Shown here piece after piece: positions 1 through 7,387 of a DNA stretch of 12,075 nucleotides. The stretch comes from an uncultured Prevotellaceae bacterium (GTDB lineage Bacteria; Bacteroidota; Bacteroidia; Bacteroidales; Bacteroidaceae). Every line of letters begins with the position of its first letter. Position 1 is the first letter of the stretch. A model generated the notes under the pieces. That model had not been told where the DNA came from. It saw only the letters and a list, made by a program, of their open reading frames with translations, and ran no database searches. The stretch is taken from positions 1 to 12,075 of the forward strand of contig CALZOH010000090.1 of assembly GCA_945827465.1 (NCBI GenBank), given 5' to 3'. A program made the translations under genes and the position numbers.

Positions 1-29
1 TGCAAGTTTGCAAAACCTCGCCGCACGTT

Positions 30-53
30 AGGGGTGCTTCTGCATCCCTTTTC
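30..53 (+). terminator. Possible hairpin terminator of a plus-strand gene left of the window
   Basis: An 8-bp stem with one G-T wobble (AGGGGTGC pairing with GCATCCCT around the loop TTCT) is followed directly by a short T run at 49-52. This fits a weak intrinsic terminator reading rightward, for a gene lying outside the left edge. Reading leftward there is no T run, so it is a poorer candidate for ending mgsA. The T run is short, so the call is tentative. I see nothing else supportable in 1-120. Confidence 0.35.
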
Positions 54-120
54 GCATTAATAATGGCTGTATGAAGAAAGAAGAAACGATTAACGCAACC
101 GGGTAGCGGTACGAAGATAA

Positions 121-696
121 TTACTCCTCATCGTTATTTATGGACGCGACAGAAGGAGTGTCAGATTCTGTTGCGCTTGTTTCTTCCCGCATTTTTTCAA
201 CAACTTCATCTACCATTGGATTGCTGGCAAAGCGAGTGGTGTAGTTCGTGTAGTCTCGTTTGATGGGATGATAATTGGGGTCGGTGAATAGCGGGCTTGT
301 GATGATATGGTCTGCCGTAGAGCGATTGCAACAAAAGACAATGTTTTCAACTCCTGCCAATCGCGTGAGTGCTTTTACGTCGGTATCGTGTGGCTGAAGC
401 GTCATGGAGTCGGTGAAGAAAATCAGGTAGTCTATAAGCCCGTCAACAATGCGTGAGCCCATTTGCTGGTCACCGCCCAAAGGACCGGATTTCAGAATGG
501 TGAAATCCCAAAATACGTCAGGGTGTTTTTTCTGTAAGGCTGCAAGAATGAGTGTGCCGGTGGTTCCCGTACAATAAAACTTATGCCCAATGAGTCGTTC
601 AGAATTAAAGAGAGCCCATTCAATGATGTCTTTTTTCATGGCGTCGTGGGCAACGAGTCCGATGCTTCTTCGTACAAATTTCTTAGGTTCTTTCAT
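121..696 (-). CDS. mgsA: Methylglyoxal synthase
   Basis: Converts dihydroxyacetone phosphate to methylglyoxal and phosphate, a cytosolic bypass of lower glycolysis that relieves sugar-phosphate build-up. From the chosen start the protein has 191 residues. Family motifs are all present: SIGLVAHD near residues 11-18, the phosphate-binding TGTTG at 43-47, GPLGGDQQMG at 71-80 and the segment FFTD...PHDTD at 93-106. D76, D96, H103 and D106 line up with E. coli MgsA D71, D91, H98 and D101, the catalytic or active-site residues. The frame is open to an upstream ATG at 729, but those 11 extra codons come from a TA-repeat run and overlap a -7-like element, so I start at 696. Compared with E. coli MgsA (152 residues) it has a longer C-terminal tail that ends acidic and Ser/Thr-rich. 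It lies 133 bp downstream of the permease gene on the same strand, with its own possible promoter. Confidence 0.93.
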   Translation of the reverse strand: MKEPKKFVRRSIGLVAHDAMKKDIIEWALFNSERLIGHKFYCTGTTGTLILAALQKKHPDVFWDFTILKSGPLGGDQQMGSRIVDGLIDYLIFFTDSMTLQPHDTDVKALTRLAGVENIVFCCNRSTADHIITSPLFTDPNYHPIKRDYTNYTTRFASNPMVDEVVEKMREETSATESDTPSVASINNDEE

Positions 697-726
697 ATCG
701 TTATATATATATATTATGTCCGATGG

Positions 727-734
727 CAAAAGTA
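727..734 (-). promoter_or_regulatory. Bacteroidetes-type -7 element upstream of mgsA
   Basis: On the minus strand the octamer TACTTTTG matches the Bacteroidetes -7 consensus TAnnTTTG exactly. It is 30 bases before the mgsA ATG at 696 and is followed by a (TA)n stretch in the leader. I could not find a convincing TTTG -33 box at 19-21 bases upstream, so this is half a promoter. It supports separate transcription of mgsA and argues for the downstream start codon. Confidence 0.45.
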
Positions 735-829
735 CGAATTTGCTTACTGAATGAGCTGCCGTAACGATGAAAAATTAGTTACAAAAGGATGGCGTGTGTT
801 GGTTTATTTTACCATCACCATAATTCGTG

Positions 830-2467
830 CTATTCCTTCCATGCTTTATATAGGAAGTAAACACTGTGTCCTCCTCCGAAACAGATAGCCAGTAGCAGAA
901 GTCCTTTACCGGTATCCCATCCGACAGTTTGCTGGTGCCATAGACCCGAAAAGCAGCAGAGTACACCTACGGCAATGCCTATGATGTATAGATAATTTTT
1001 CCCGTTCCTGTTTTTCGTTGGCTCCAGCCGGCTGTTGTGAATACTATACGAGGAGTAGATGTCAAAACCGATTAACATCCAAATGAGCAGTCGTATCCAC
1101 GTATCAGCAGGGAGAGAGAGCATGACGATAAAGCAGATAATAATGCCCAATAATGGAATAGCCGGAACAAAGGGAACGCGGAAGGCTCCTTCAGATGTTG
1201 GCATCGTGCGTCGGATGATAAGAACTCCTGCACAAACCAACATGAAGGCAAAGAGTGTGCCGATGCTGGTCATCTCGCCGGCAACTCTTGCAGGAACGAA
1301 AGCGGCAAGAAGGCCCACTACAATCATGAAGAGCAGGTTGCTATGGGCCGGTGTGTGGTAGCGCGGATGTATCTTTCTGAAGAAAGGCGGAAGTAACCCG
1401 TCGTGGCTCATGCTGAGGAATACGCGACTTTGTGCCATCAGTGTGACCATAATAACACTACAATAACCAATGAGAATTGCTAACAAGATGGCACGATTAA
1501 GCCAGGGGTATGCAGGCTGAATGATACCGTCAGCCCCTGCCGTTCCCATTTGTGCAATCGCAATGGCTACAGGCGCAATCCCATCTTGTCCGCTAAACAT
1601 CTTGTAATTGGCAACACCTGTCATTACGTATGAGAAACTTAGGTAGAGTATTAACACCACTAACAGTGAGCCCAAAATACCAATGGGCATGTTGCGCTTG
1701 GGATTGCGTGTCTCTTGTGCCATGGTGCTCACACTGTCAAACCCGAGAAATGCAAAAAATACAATGGCGGCTCCTCGAAAGATTCCTGAAATGCCAAAAT
1801 GGCCGAATGTGCCGGTGTTGTCAGGTATGTAGGGGTGGAAGTTGTCATTGTTAATATATTTCCAACCCAAAACGACAAATAGAATAATGACACCTATTTT
1901 GAGGCAGACGATTACTGCGTTGAAAAGCGAACTTTCGCGTGTTCCTCTGATGAGGAAGAGGCTCATTAATATTACTATGAGCAAGGCCGGAATGTTGATG
2001 ATACCGCCGTCCCAAGGACACGCCGTAAACTCATGGGGAACTTCCCAACCTATGCTGTCAAGAAATGAAACCATGTATCGACTCCAGCTAATGCTGACAG
2101 TCGTGGCTGCAACGCTGTATTCGAGCACCAAGTCCCAGCCTATCACCCAGGCTACAAGTTCTCCCATAGTCGCGTAACTATACGTGTAAGCGCTTCCTGC
2201 TACCGGAATCATGGAAGAAAATTCGGCGTAACATAGGCCTGCGAAGCAACAGCATATAGCAGCTACGATAAAAGATAAGGTGATGGCCGGTCCACTATAG
2301 TTGGCGGCTACCAATCCTGTGATTGAAAATAGACCGGCGCCGATAATAACGCCTACGCCCATCGCAATGAGGCTGACGGGGCCTAATACACGATTTAGGG
2401 CGTTGCTGCCTTTATAGCCTGCTTCTTCTTGAAGTTGTGAAATGGATTTCCGAATGAATACTCCCAT
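830..2467 (-). CDS. APC-superfamily amino acid permease
   Basis: A 545-residue polytopic inner-membrane protein of the amino acid-polyamine-organocation superfamily, likely importing or exchanging an amino acid with ion coupling. The N-terminal cytosolic stretch (to about residue 28) is followed by TM1 with the unwound substrate-site motif IIGAGLF at 41-47. The segment CYAEFSSMIPVAGSAYTYSY and a later conserved loop with QETRNPKRNMP are typical of the cationic amino acid transporter (CAT/YfnA-like) branch. About 12-14 hydrophobic segments run to the C-terminus. Substrate cannot be read from sequence. The start is 11 bases after the dusB stop on the same strand, so the two are probably co-transcribed with dusB first. 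No clear terminator is visible between its stop and mgsA. Confidence 0.9.
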   Translation of the reverse strand: MGVFIRKSISQLQEEAGYKGSNALNRVLGPVSLIAMGVGVIIGAGLFSITGLVAANYSGPAITLSFIVAAICCCFAGLCYAEFSSMIPVAGSAYTYSYATMGELVAWVIGWDLVLEYSVAATTVSISWSRYMVSFLDSIGWEVPHEFTACPWDGGIINIPALLIVILMSLFLIRGTRESSLFNAVIVCLKIGVIILFVVLGWKYINNDNFHPYIPDNTGTFGHFGISGIFRGAAIVFFAFLGFDSVSTMAQETRNPKRNMPIGILGSLLVVLILYLSFSYVMTGVANYKMFSGQDGIAPVAIAIAQMGTAGADGIIQPAYPWLNRAILLAILIGYCSVIMVTLMAQSRVFLSMSHDGLLPPFFRKIHPRYHTPAHSNLLFMIVVGLLAAFVPARVAGEMTSIGTLFAFMLVCAGVLIIRRTMPTSEGAFRVPFVPAIPLLGIIICFIVMLSLPADTWIRLLIWMLIGFDIYSSYSIHNSRLEPTKNRNGKNYLYIIGIAVGVLCCFSGLWHQQTVGWDTGKGLLLLAICFGGGHSVYFLYKAWKE

Positions 2468-2478
2468 GAGGATAATGA

Positions 2479-3519
2479 TTAAGGATTGTTGGTAATGCTT
2501 TCTTGTTCGCGGATAAGGGGGCGCGTAGCTTCCATCAGTTCAAACAACTCATTGATGCTGGTAGCCCTCAACATGGCTATGCGGTGTTCACGAAAGTTGG
2601 GAATACCTTTAAATAGAGGCGTGGCTGCCAAGTGGCGGCGAATGTGCAGTATGCCGCGATATTCGTCAATGCGACTGATGCTTTGTCTGACTTGTTCTTT
2701 GAGGACGTCCAGTTTCCAGTCTGCCGACATGGGAGCATATTTGCTTCCAATCGTATCTTCGAGCGTGATGGGATTGTCTTTGTGAATGCAGTCATGAATT
2801 TCTTTGAATATCCAAGGCCGTCCGAATGAAGCTCTACCAATCATTACTGCATCAACGCCATAAGTTGCAAAAGCATTGTCTGCTTTTTCTGCCGAATCAA
2901 TATCTCCGTTACCGATAATCGGAATGTGTAGGCGCTGATTCTTTTTTACTTCTCCAATTAATGTCCAGTCTGCTACTCCCGTATACATTTGTGAACGGGT
3001 GCGTCCGTGAATTGTGAGTGCCTGAATGCCCGCGTCCTGTAGTTGTTCTGCCAGTTCGGTAATGATAAGGTGGTTGCAATCCCATCCCAATCTCGTTTTT
3101 GCTGTTACGGGGATGTTCACCGCTTTTACAACCGATTGGGCAATGTCAAGCATCAGTGGAATGTTCTGTAGCAGTCCTGCTCCCGCTCCTTTTCCTGCAA
3201 CTCTTTTAACGGGGCAACCGAAATTCAAGTCTAAGATATCGGGATGAGCCTGTTCTACCACGATTTTTGCTGCCTCGGCCATCGCTCCCGGGTCTTTGCC
3301 ATATATTTGGATGGCTACCGGGCGTTCAGCGTCGCATACATGAAGTTTGCGAAGGGTGGAACTGATCATGCGGGTTAGTGCGTCGCATGATACGAATTCG
3401 GAATAGACCATTGAGGCTCCCATTTTACGGCATAACCATCTGAAGCCAATGTCGGTCACATCTTCCATCGGTGCCAACACTACAGGGCGTTCGCCTAAAT
3501 CAATATTTCCTATCTGCAT
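2479..3519 (-). CDS. dusB: tRNA-dihydrouridine synthase (DusB-like)
   Basis: FMN enzyme that reduces specific uridines in the tRNA D-loop to dihydrouridine using NADPH; cytosolic. The 346-residue protein has the TIM-barrel start LAPMEDVTD (15-23), the active-site loop LNFGCPVKRVAGKGAGAGLL at 98-117 with the proton-donor Cys102, K141 in the KTRLGWD segment, H171 in TIHGRTR, the flavin-phosphate loop IIGNGDI (201-207) and IGRASFGRPW (227-236). These are diagnostic of the Dus family, and length and motif wording fit the DusB group better than DusA or DusC, though the subfamily is an inference. The C-terminal tRNA-binding helical domain (roughly 250-330) is present. It heads a probable two-gene unit with the amino acid permease, and a -7-like element lies 25 bases before its start. 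Confidence 0.93.
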   Translation of the reverse strand: MQIGNIDLGERPVVLAPMEDVTDIGFRWLCRKMGASMVYSEFVSCDALTRMISSTLRKLHVCDAERPVAIQIYGKDPGAMAEAAKIVVEQAHPDILDLNFGCPVKRVAGKGAGAGLLQNIPLMLDIAQSVVKAVNIPVTAKTRLGWDCNHLIITELAEQLQDAGIQALTIHGRTRSQMYTGVADWTLIGEVKKNQRLHIPIIGNGDIDSAEKADNAFATYGVDAVMIGRASFGRPWIFKEIHDCIHKDNPITLEDTIGSKYAPMSADWKLDVLKEQVRQSISRIDEYRGILHIRRHLAATPLFKGIPNFREHRIAMLRATSINELFELMEATRPLIREQESITNNP

Positions 3520-3543
3520 GAAATATGGTTCTTCTTTTCAGTG

Positions 3544-3551
3544 CAAAAGTA
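3544..3551 (-). promoter_or_regulatory. Bacteroidetes-type -7 element upstream of dusB
   Basis: The minus strand reads TACTTTTG, an exact match to TAnnTTTG and identical to the octamer upstream of mgsA. It lies 25 bases before the dusB start, giving a very short leader. No good -33 TTTG box is visible at the expected distance, so confidence is moderate. Confidence 0.5.
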
Positions 3552-3806
3552 CGCATTTTGTGTTGGGCGTGAATCTATGGATGCCTAAAAAGCCTCTTTA
3601 ACAGCTCTTAAAATCGTCGTGGCCGTGTATTTTTGATATGAACATGTTAATAAAATCTAATGATGTAATACGCCACTCGTTGAATGACGTGAATCTGCGA
3701 TAAACAGAGGAGATGTGAGATGTGCGTATAGATTTCTTTTAAGGTACTTTGAGGGTTGATTCCGCTCCTATCTCGATATCTTGTTTGAACGTTTTAACAA
3801 ATACAA

Positions 3807-3839
3807 TTTGGCAGAAATCATTTAAAATTAGTTCCTTTG
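3807..3839 (+). promoter_or_regulatory. Promoter of rlpA (TTTG-N21-TTccTTTG)
   Basis: TTTG at 3807-3810 is followed after 21 bases by TTCCTTTG at 3832-3839, one mismatch from the Bacteroidetes -7 consensus TAnnTTTG, with an AT-rich spacer. The predicted start of transcription is near 3846, so rlpA would have a leader of about 120 bases. A small hairpin (CCGC-AAT-GCGG) would lie at or near the 5' end of that RNA. Confidence 0.55.
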
Positions 3840-3967
3840 CACCCGCAATGCGGCAGAATGAGTGCTGGTTTTTATGTTTTGGGACCTTGTCCTTCACCAT
3901 TTTTACAGAGCGCTCCCTTGCTTCAAGTGAATCCTTAATTGGACTTTCTGCCCGAAAAACATAATTA

Positions 3968-4612
3968 ATGCAATTAAAAAGAACAGTTTTATTAGTGATG
4001 GTGGCTTGTCTGTTTGTGTTAGTTGGTTATGCACAGGTGACGCAAGTAGGTAAGGCTTCATATTACGGAAAGAACGCTCATGGAAAGTTGACGAGCAGTG
4101 GCGAACGCTTTCATATCGACAGCTTGACTTGTGCGCATCGCACTTATCCCTTTGGGACTGTCCTGAAAGTGCGTGATTTGAATACTGACAAGGAAGTGTT
4201 TGTTAAGGTAACCGACCGAGGTCCTTATGCTCGTGGTAGGGTGATAGACCTCTCTTACGCTGCGGCAAAAGAGCTTGACATGCTTCATCGAGGCATCTCT
4301 AATGTTGAGATAGTCATGATTGATAATAAAGCTCAAGTTCCCTATCGTTTGGGGTCGCAGTTGGTAATACCTCAATTAGAGGTGATAGATCCTGATGGCG
4401 ATGGTTATTGTTTGCTCTCCGAGTGGGCTGAGCGTAGACATCAGCAACAAGTGAAAATGTTGGCGGAGAAGGAATCAATTCAGCCGAGTCCAAAGAATGT
4501 GTTAAGGGAAAGTAAAGCCGATTCAGTGCCTCGGTGGAAGATATTCGACAAGTTGAGCGCGATGAATGAAGCGGTTGAACCCGAGAAAGAATATAGATAT
4601 CTGATCAGGTGA
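3968..4612 (+). CDS. rlpA: RlpA-family secreted protein (septal ring lytic transglycosylase-like)
   Basis: Secreted cell-wall protein of 214 residues with a single RlpA-like double-psi beta-barrel. A signal peptide occupies residues 1 to about 22 (MQLKRT then a hydrophobic run ending YAQ). The barrel spans roughly 25-118: GKASYYG near 28-34, SSGERF with E46, AHRTYPFGT with H57, VTDRGPY with D83 and RVIDLS at 91-96. E46, H57 and D83 correspond to the residues needed for cleavage of stem-peptide-free glycan by Pseudomonas RlpA, so this copy looks enzymatically competent. It lacks the C-terminal SPOR domain of the E. coli and Pseudomonas proteins. Instead it has an EF-hand-like loop at 141-152 (DPDGDGYCLLSE) followed by a charged helical tail. 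It is monocistronic by signals: promoter upstream, terminator downstream. Confidence 0.88.
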   Translation: MQLKRTVLLVMVACLFVLVGYAQVTQVGKASYYGKNAHGKLTSSGERFHIDSLTCAHRTYPFGTVLKVRDLNTDKEVFVKVTDRGPYARGRVIDLSYAAAKELDMLHRGISNVEIVMIDNKAQVPYRLGSQLVIPQLEVIDPDGDGYCLLSEWAERRHQQQVKMLAEKESIQPSPKNVLRESKADSVPRWKIFDKLSAMNEAVEPEKEYRYLIR

Positions 4613-4643
4613 TAAATTTTTAGTTATTATATATCAAAGTTTG

Positions 4644-4682
4644 AACGGATGCTGTCAGCTTAAGGCTGGCGTCCGTTTTTTT
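4644..4682 (+). terminator. Intrinsic terminator after rlpA
   Basis: A 9-bp outer stem (AACGGATGC pairing with GCGTCCGTT, one T-G wobble) encloses a second 4-bp stem (CAGC/GCTG, loop TTAAG), and the 3' side runs straight into seven T residues. It separates rlpA from metY, whose ATG is only 17 bases past the T run. Either metY has its own start signal inside this short gap or transcription passes the hairpin in part. Confidence 0.75.
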
Positions 4683-4699
4683 ATTTTATAGAAACAAGT

Positions 4700-5965
4700 A
4701 TGAAGAAAGCAACCCAATGTGTGCAGGGAGGATGGACGCCCAAGAATGGTGAGCCACGAGTCCTGCCTATTTATCAGAGTACAACCTTCAAGTATGACGA
4801 CAGCGACAAGATGGCCAGATTGTTCGACCTTAAGGATGAAGGTTATTTTTATACACGTTTGGCCAATCCTACGAATGACAGCGTAGCCCGAAAAATTGCC
4901 GACCTCGAAGGTGGAGTAGGGGCTGTTCTTACTTCTTCCGGACAGGCAGCATCCTTTTATTCGGTATTCAATATTTGTGAAGCGGGCGACCATTTGATTT
5001 GTTCTCAAACTGTGTATGGTGGAACGTTCAACCTTTTTGGCGTGACGCTGAAAAAGCTGGGTATTGATTGCACCTTTGTCAATCAAGATGCTTCCGATGA
5101 AGAAATTGAGGCTGCTTTTCGTCCCAATACCAAGTGCTTCTTTGGTGAAACCTTGTCGAATCCAGGTGTACAGGTGTTCGATATTGAGCGTTTTGCCCGT
5201 ATTGCACATCAGCATGGAGTCCCTTTGATCGTAGACAATACGTTTGCTACTCCGATTAATTGTCGTCCCTTCGAGTGGGGCGCTGATATCGTGGTTCACT
5301 CAACAACCAAGTATATGGATGGTCATGCGCTTACCGTTGGAGGCGTTGTTGTCGATGGAGGAACTTTTGATTGGGCTGCTCATGCTGACAAGTTCCCAGG
5401 TCTTACTCTTCCCGATGAAAGTTATCACGGACTTGTTTATGCCGAGAAGTTTGGTCGTGCTGCCTATATCACCAAATTGGTGGCCCAGTTAATGCGCGAC
5501 TTAGGTTCTATTCCTTCGCCCATGAATGCTTTCTTACTGAATATTGGTCTTGAAACGCTGCATTTGCGTATGCCGCAACATTGTAAGAATGCTCAGGCGG
5601 TGGCAGAGTTCCTTGAGCAGCATCCTCAAGTGGCTTGGGTGCATTATCCGGGTTTAAAGTCGGATGCTTCTTATCAACTTGCTCAGAAATATTTACCGCA
5701 AGGCACTTGTGGCGTAATGTCGTTTGGCTTGAAAGGCACGCGTGAAGATGCTGTCGCTTTTATGGATCGCTTGAAGATGATAGCTATCGTGACCCATGTG
5801 GCTGATGCTCGTTCGTGTATCTTACATCCTGCCAGCCACACGCACCGTCAGCTAACTGATGAGCAACTTCAGGCGGCTGGTATTGCCTCTGACTTAATGC
5901 GCTTGTCAGTGGGCATTGAAGATAAGGATGATATCATTGAAGACCTTCGTCAAGCGTTGGAATAG
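4700..5965 (+). CDS. metY: O-acetylhomoserine sulfhydrylase (Cys/Met metabolism PLP enzyme)
   Basis: A 421-residue PLP-dependent enzyme of the Cys/Met metabolism family, cytosolic. It probably makes homocysteine directly from O-acetylhomoserine and sulfide, or uses a related substrate. Visible family features: YTRLANPT (51-58) with the Tyr and Arg that hold the cofactor phosphate of the neighbouring subunit, TSSGQAA at 78-84, TVYGGT at 104-109 with the stacking Tyr106, VDNTFATP at 178-185 with D179 to the pyridine nitrogen, and HSTTKYMDGH with the Schiff-base Lys204. The C-terminal block SHTHRQL and LMRLSVGIED binds the substrate carboxylate. The length near 420 and the insertion around 225-255 favour the MetY group over the shorter cystathionine gamma-synthase/lyase group, but the substrate is inferred. 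It follows rlpA after a terminator and ends before a strong bidirectional terminator. Confidence 0.88.
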   Translation: MKKATQCVQGGWTPKNGEPRVLPIYQSTTFKYDDSDKMARLFDLKDEGYFYTRLANPTNDSVARKIADLEGGVGAVLTSSGQAASFYSVFNICEAGDHLICSQTVYGGTFNLFGVTLKKLGIDCTFVNQDASDEEIEAAFRPNTKCFFGETLSNPGVQVFDIERFARIAHQHGVPLIVDNTFATPINCRPFEWGADIVVHSTTKYMDGHALTVGGVVVDGGTFDWAAHADKFPGLTLPDESYHGLVYAEKFGRAAYITKLVAQLMRDLGSIPSPMNAFLLNIGLETLHLRMPQHCKNAQAVAEFLEQHPQVAWVHYPGLKSDASYQLAQKYLPQGTCGVMSFGLKGTREDAVAFMDRLKMIAIVTHVADARSCILHPASHTHRQLTDEQLQAAGIASDLMRLSVGIEDKDDIIEDLRQALE

Positions 5966-6013
5966 TTGGTCCGATTAGCTCGCAATCAACAGGTAGCTGA
6001 TTAGATATAAAGT

Positions 6014-6050
6014 AAAGCCCGTGCAGAACGAATGCTCTGTACGGGCTTTT
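6014..6050. terminator. Bidirectional terminator between metY and the SGNH genes
   Basis: A stem of about 14 bp (AAAGCCCGTGCAGA pairing with TCTGTACGGGCTTT, one wobble) has a loop of about 8 bases, with A residues on the 5' side and T residues on the 3' side. It therefore gives a stem plus U run on either strand, ending both the rightward metY transcript and the leftward transcript from the convergent SGNH genes. Confidence 0.85.
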
Positions 6051-6068
6051 ACAAATGGGTGGAAGAGG

Positions 6069-7334
6069 TTATTTCGAGATTGCTTCCTTTTTGCCGTTAC
6101 GGATGTAGACACCCTTCGTTAGATGCTTCTCGTTGGCAGGGCGGCCGGTGAGGTCATATACTTTTCCTGTACCCTTTGTGGCTTCCAAATCAGAGATTCC
6201 ATCTGGAATGTTTTCCTTATGTTGTTCGATGTAGGCCAACTTTTTTAGGTAGGCCTCTGCATAATGTTTCATTCCTAAGTCATTCACATCAATGCCGTCA
6301 AGGAAATCATCGGCTGTAAGTCCGATTTCCTCTTGTGTCATGTAGAAAATGTTGTGATAACCGGCTTCCGTCAACTCATCGTAAGCTTTGCGCAGTTCAG
6401 CATTGGCTGCCGTGTGTCGTGCTTCGAGTTCGGGACGGATGAGTTTATCAGCTGTTCCGGGACTTTCAACGAGTAGAATAGGACGCTGGTTGACTGCACG
6501 CAATGTTTTCACACCTGCAAGTATGCCCGATTTGATGTTTGAAACGTTATTAATCATGTCGGGCATGGCGTCAATGATGAAAACCTTAGCTTTTAGTTCT
6601 GCCAGAACGGCAAACATGCCTTCTTCCAATTTTACCGGCGTTGCATAACCAAAATTTAGAACTTGCGTGTCAAGTGCTCGTCCAAGCATGTTGGTCCATG
6701 AATTGCCTACGTGTGAGGCTGAGGCTCCGGCTACAACAGCAGAGCCATAGGCTACAATCTGCTCATCTTCTTCAGGTGCTTCTATCCATTCAAAAGTTTC
6801 GGCTTCGGTATTTACTCCGACTTCGAGCATGGATATTCCGTTCAAATTAGGTAGGTAAAGTTGATATTCACACACCTTGTTACCTTCCATATTTTGAGCG
6901 ATCACATTTCTATAATTGGCAATTGCAGGTGTACCAAACGATGCGTTCCCTACGTGTGGTGCCAACCAATGAAATGTTTTCCCATCGTTGCTGCGGGCAT
7001 AAAGATCTACCCCCGATTGACCGTAGGCGGATAGATACATGTATTGTGTCGCTGCAGTTGTTAGGCTGTAGCGAACAGATATGTTGGTGGCATCCGTTCG
7101 GAAACGAACGTAGAATCCGGCACAATTGCGTGAGCCAATCCACAAACCTGAATTGTTTAGTTTGCTCTTCAAGGTTTCCGGTATGCGTTGATACTTGTTT
7201 TGGCTGCTTCTTGACCATCCTTGGCCAAAGATGTGGTAGCCGTCGTTCTTGGCATTGTGCCAAATCTGTGCCTGTGTATGGTTGCTCATGTTGAGTCCAA
7301 TTAGGCATGCGAGAAATATAAATAGCTTTTTCAT
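6069..7334 (-). CDS. Secreted SGNH-hydrolase paralogue lacking catalytic residues (probable pseudoenzyme)
   Basis: A 421-residue exported protein. MKKLFIFLACLIG begins a typical signal peptide, so I start at 7334 rather than at the in-frame ATG at 7379. Residues about 25-185 form the N-terminal GxDLY-type domain (SGVDLYA), and about 190-375 the SGNH fold, both aligning almost without gaps to the N-terminus of the large neighbour. All four catalytic positions differ from that neighbour: block I is YGSAVVAG (nucleophile Ser to Ala199, codon 6738-6740); block II NFGYAT (Gly to Thr232, codon 6639-6641); block III MPD (Asn to Asp259, codon 6558-6560); block V DGIDVND (His to Asp349, codon 6288-6290). 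The frame is intact, so it looks like a maintained non-catalytic protein, perhaps ligand-binding. The C-terminus (VYDLTGR...KGVYIRNGKK) resembles the type IX secretion sorting tails of Prevotella. It starts 53 bases after the large gene's stop and likely shares its transcript. Confidence 0.85.
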   Translation of the reverse strand: MKKLFIFLACLIGLNMSNHTQAQIWHNAKNDGYHIFGQGWSRSSQNKYQRIPETLKSKLNNSGLWIGSRNCAGFYVRFRTDATNISVRYSLTTAATQYMYLSAYGQSGVDLYARSNDGKTFHWLAPHVGNASFGTPAIANYRNVIAQNMEGNKVCEYQLYLPNLNGISMLEVGVNTEAETFEWIEAPEEDEQIVAYGSAVVAGASASHVGNSWTNMLGRALDTQVLNFGYATPVKLEEGMFAVLAELKAKVFIIDAMPDMINNVSNIKSGILAGVKTLRAVNQRPILLVESPGTADKLIRPELEARHTAANAELRKAYDELTEAGYHNIFYMTQEEIGLTADDFLDGIDVNDLGMKHYAEAYLKKLAYIEQHKENIPDGISDLEATKGTGKVYDLTGRPANEKHLTKGVYIRNGKKEAISK

Positions 7335-7387
7335 GAGAATACTTCTGTTAAAGGGATTAATTCTATTTAATTGCTGCATAGATAACC

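Larger units (their letters stand above)
3520..3967. other. Divergent intergenic region between dusB and rlpA
   Basis: This 448-bp stretch separates two outward-facing genes. It holds a -7-like element for dusB close to its left end and a fuller promoter for rlpA at 3807-3839, with a leader of about 120 bases before the rlpA ATG. The middle (about 3580-3790) is AT-rich and contains no reading frame, tRNA or riboswitch that I recognise. A 71-codon open frame at 3749-3964 crosses the promoter and leader and has no recognisable protein features, so I do not call it a gene. Confidence 0.6.

Noticed and set aside
44..55. Short match between the left edge and the right-edge elements (GCGAAAAGGG on opposite strands)
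   Set aside because: Only 10 bases match and the palindromic arms are absent, so chance is sufficient.
775..966. 63-codon minus-strand frame overlapping the end of the permease gene
   Set aside because: It is another frame of the permease 3' end and contains no independent signals.
3749..3964. 71-codon plus-strand frame upstream of rlpA
   Set aside because: It overlaps the best rlpA promoter and its leader, and its translation shows no recognisable features or export signal.
4613..4699. Sulfur-metabolism riboswitch upstream of metY
   Set aside because: The gap is only 87 bases and is largely taken up by a terminator-like hairpin and T run. No SAM or related aptamer core is recognisable.
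7335..7379. Upstream start at 7379 for the SGNH-like pseudoenzyme
   Set aside because: It would place 15 polar residues ahead of a classical signal peptide that begins MKKLFIF. The start at 7334 gives a normal exported protein.
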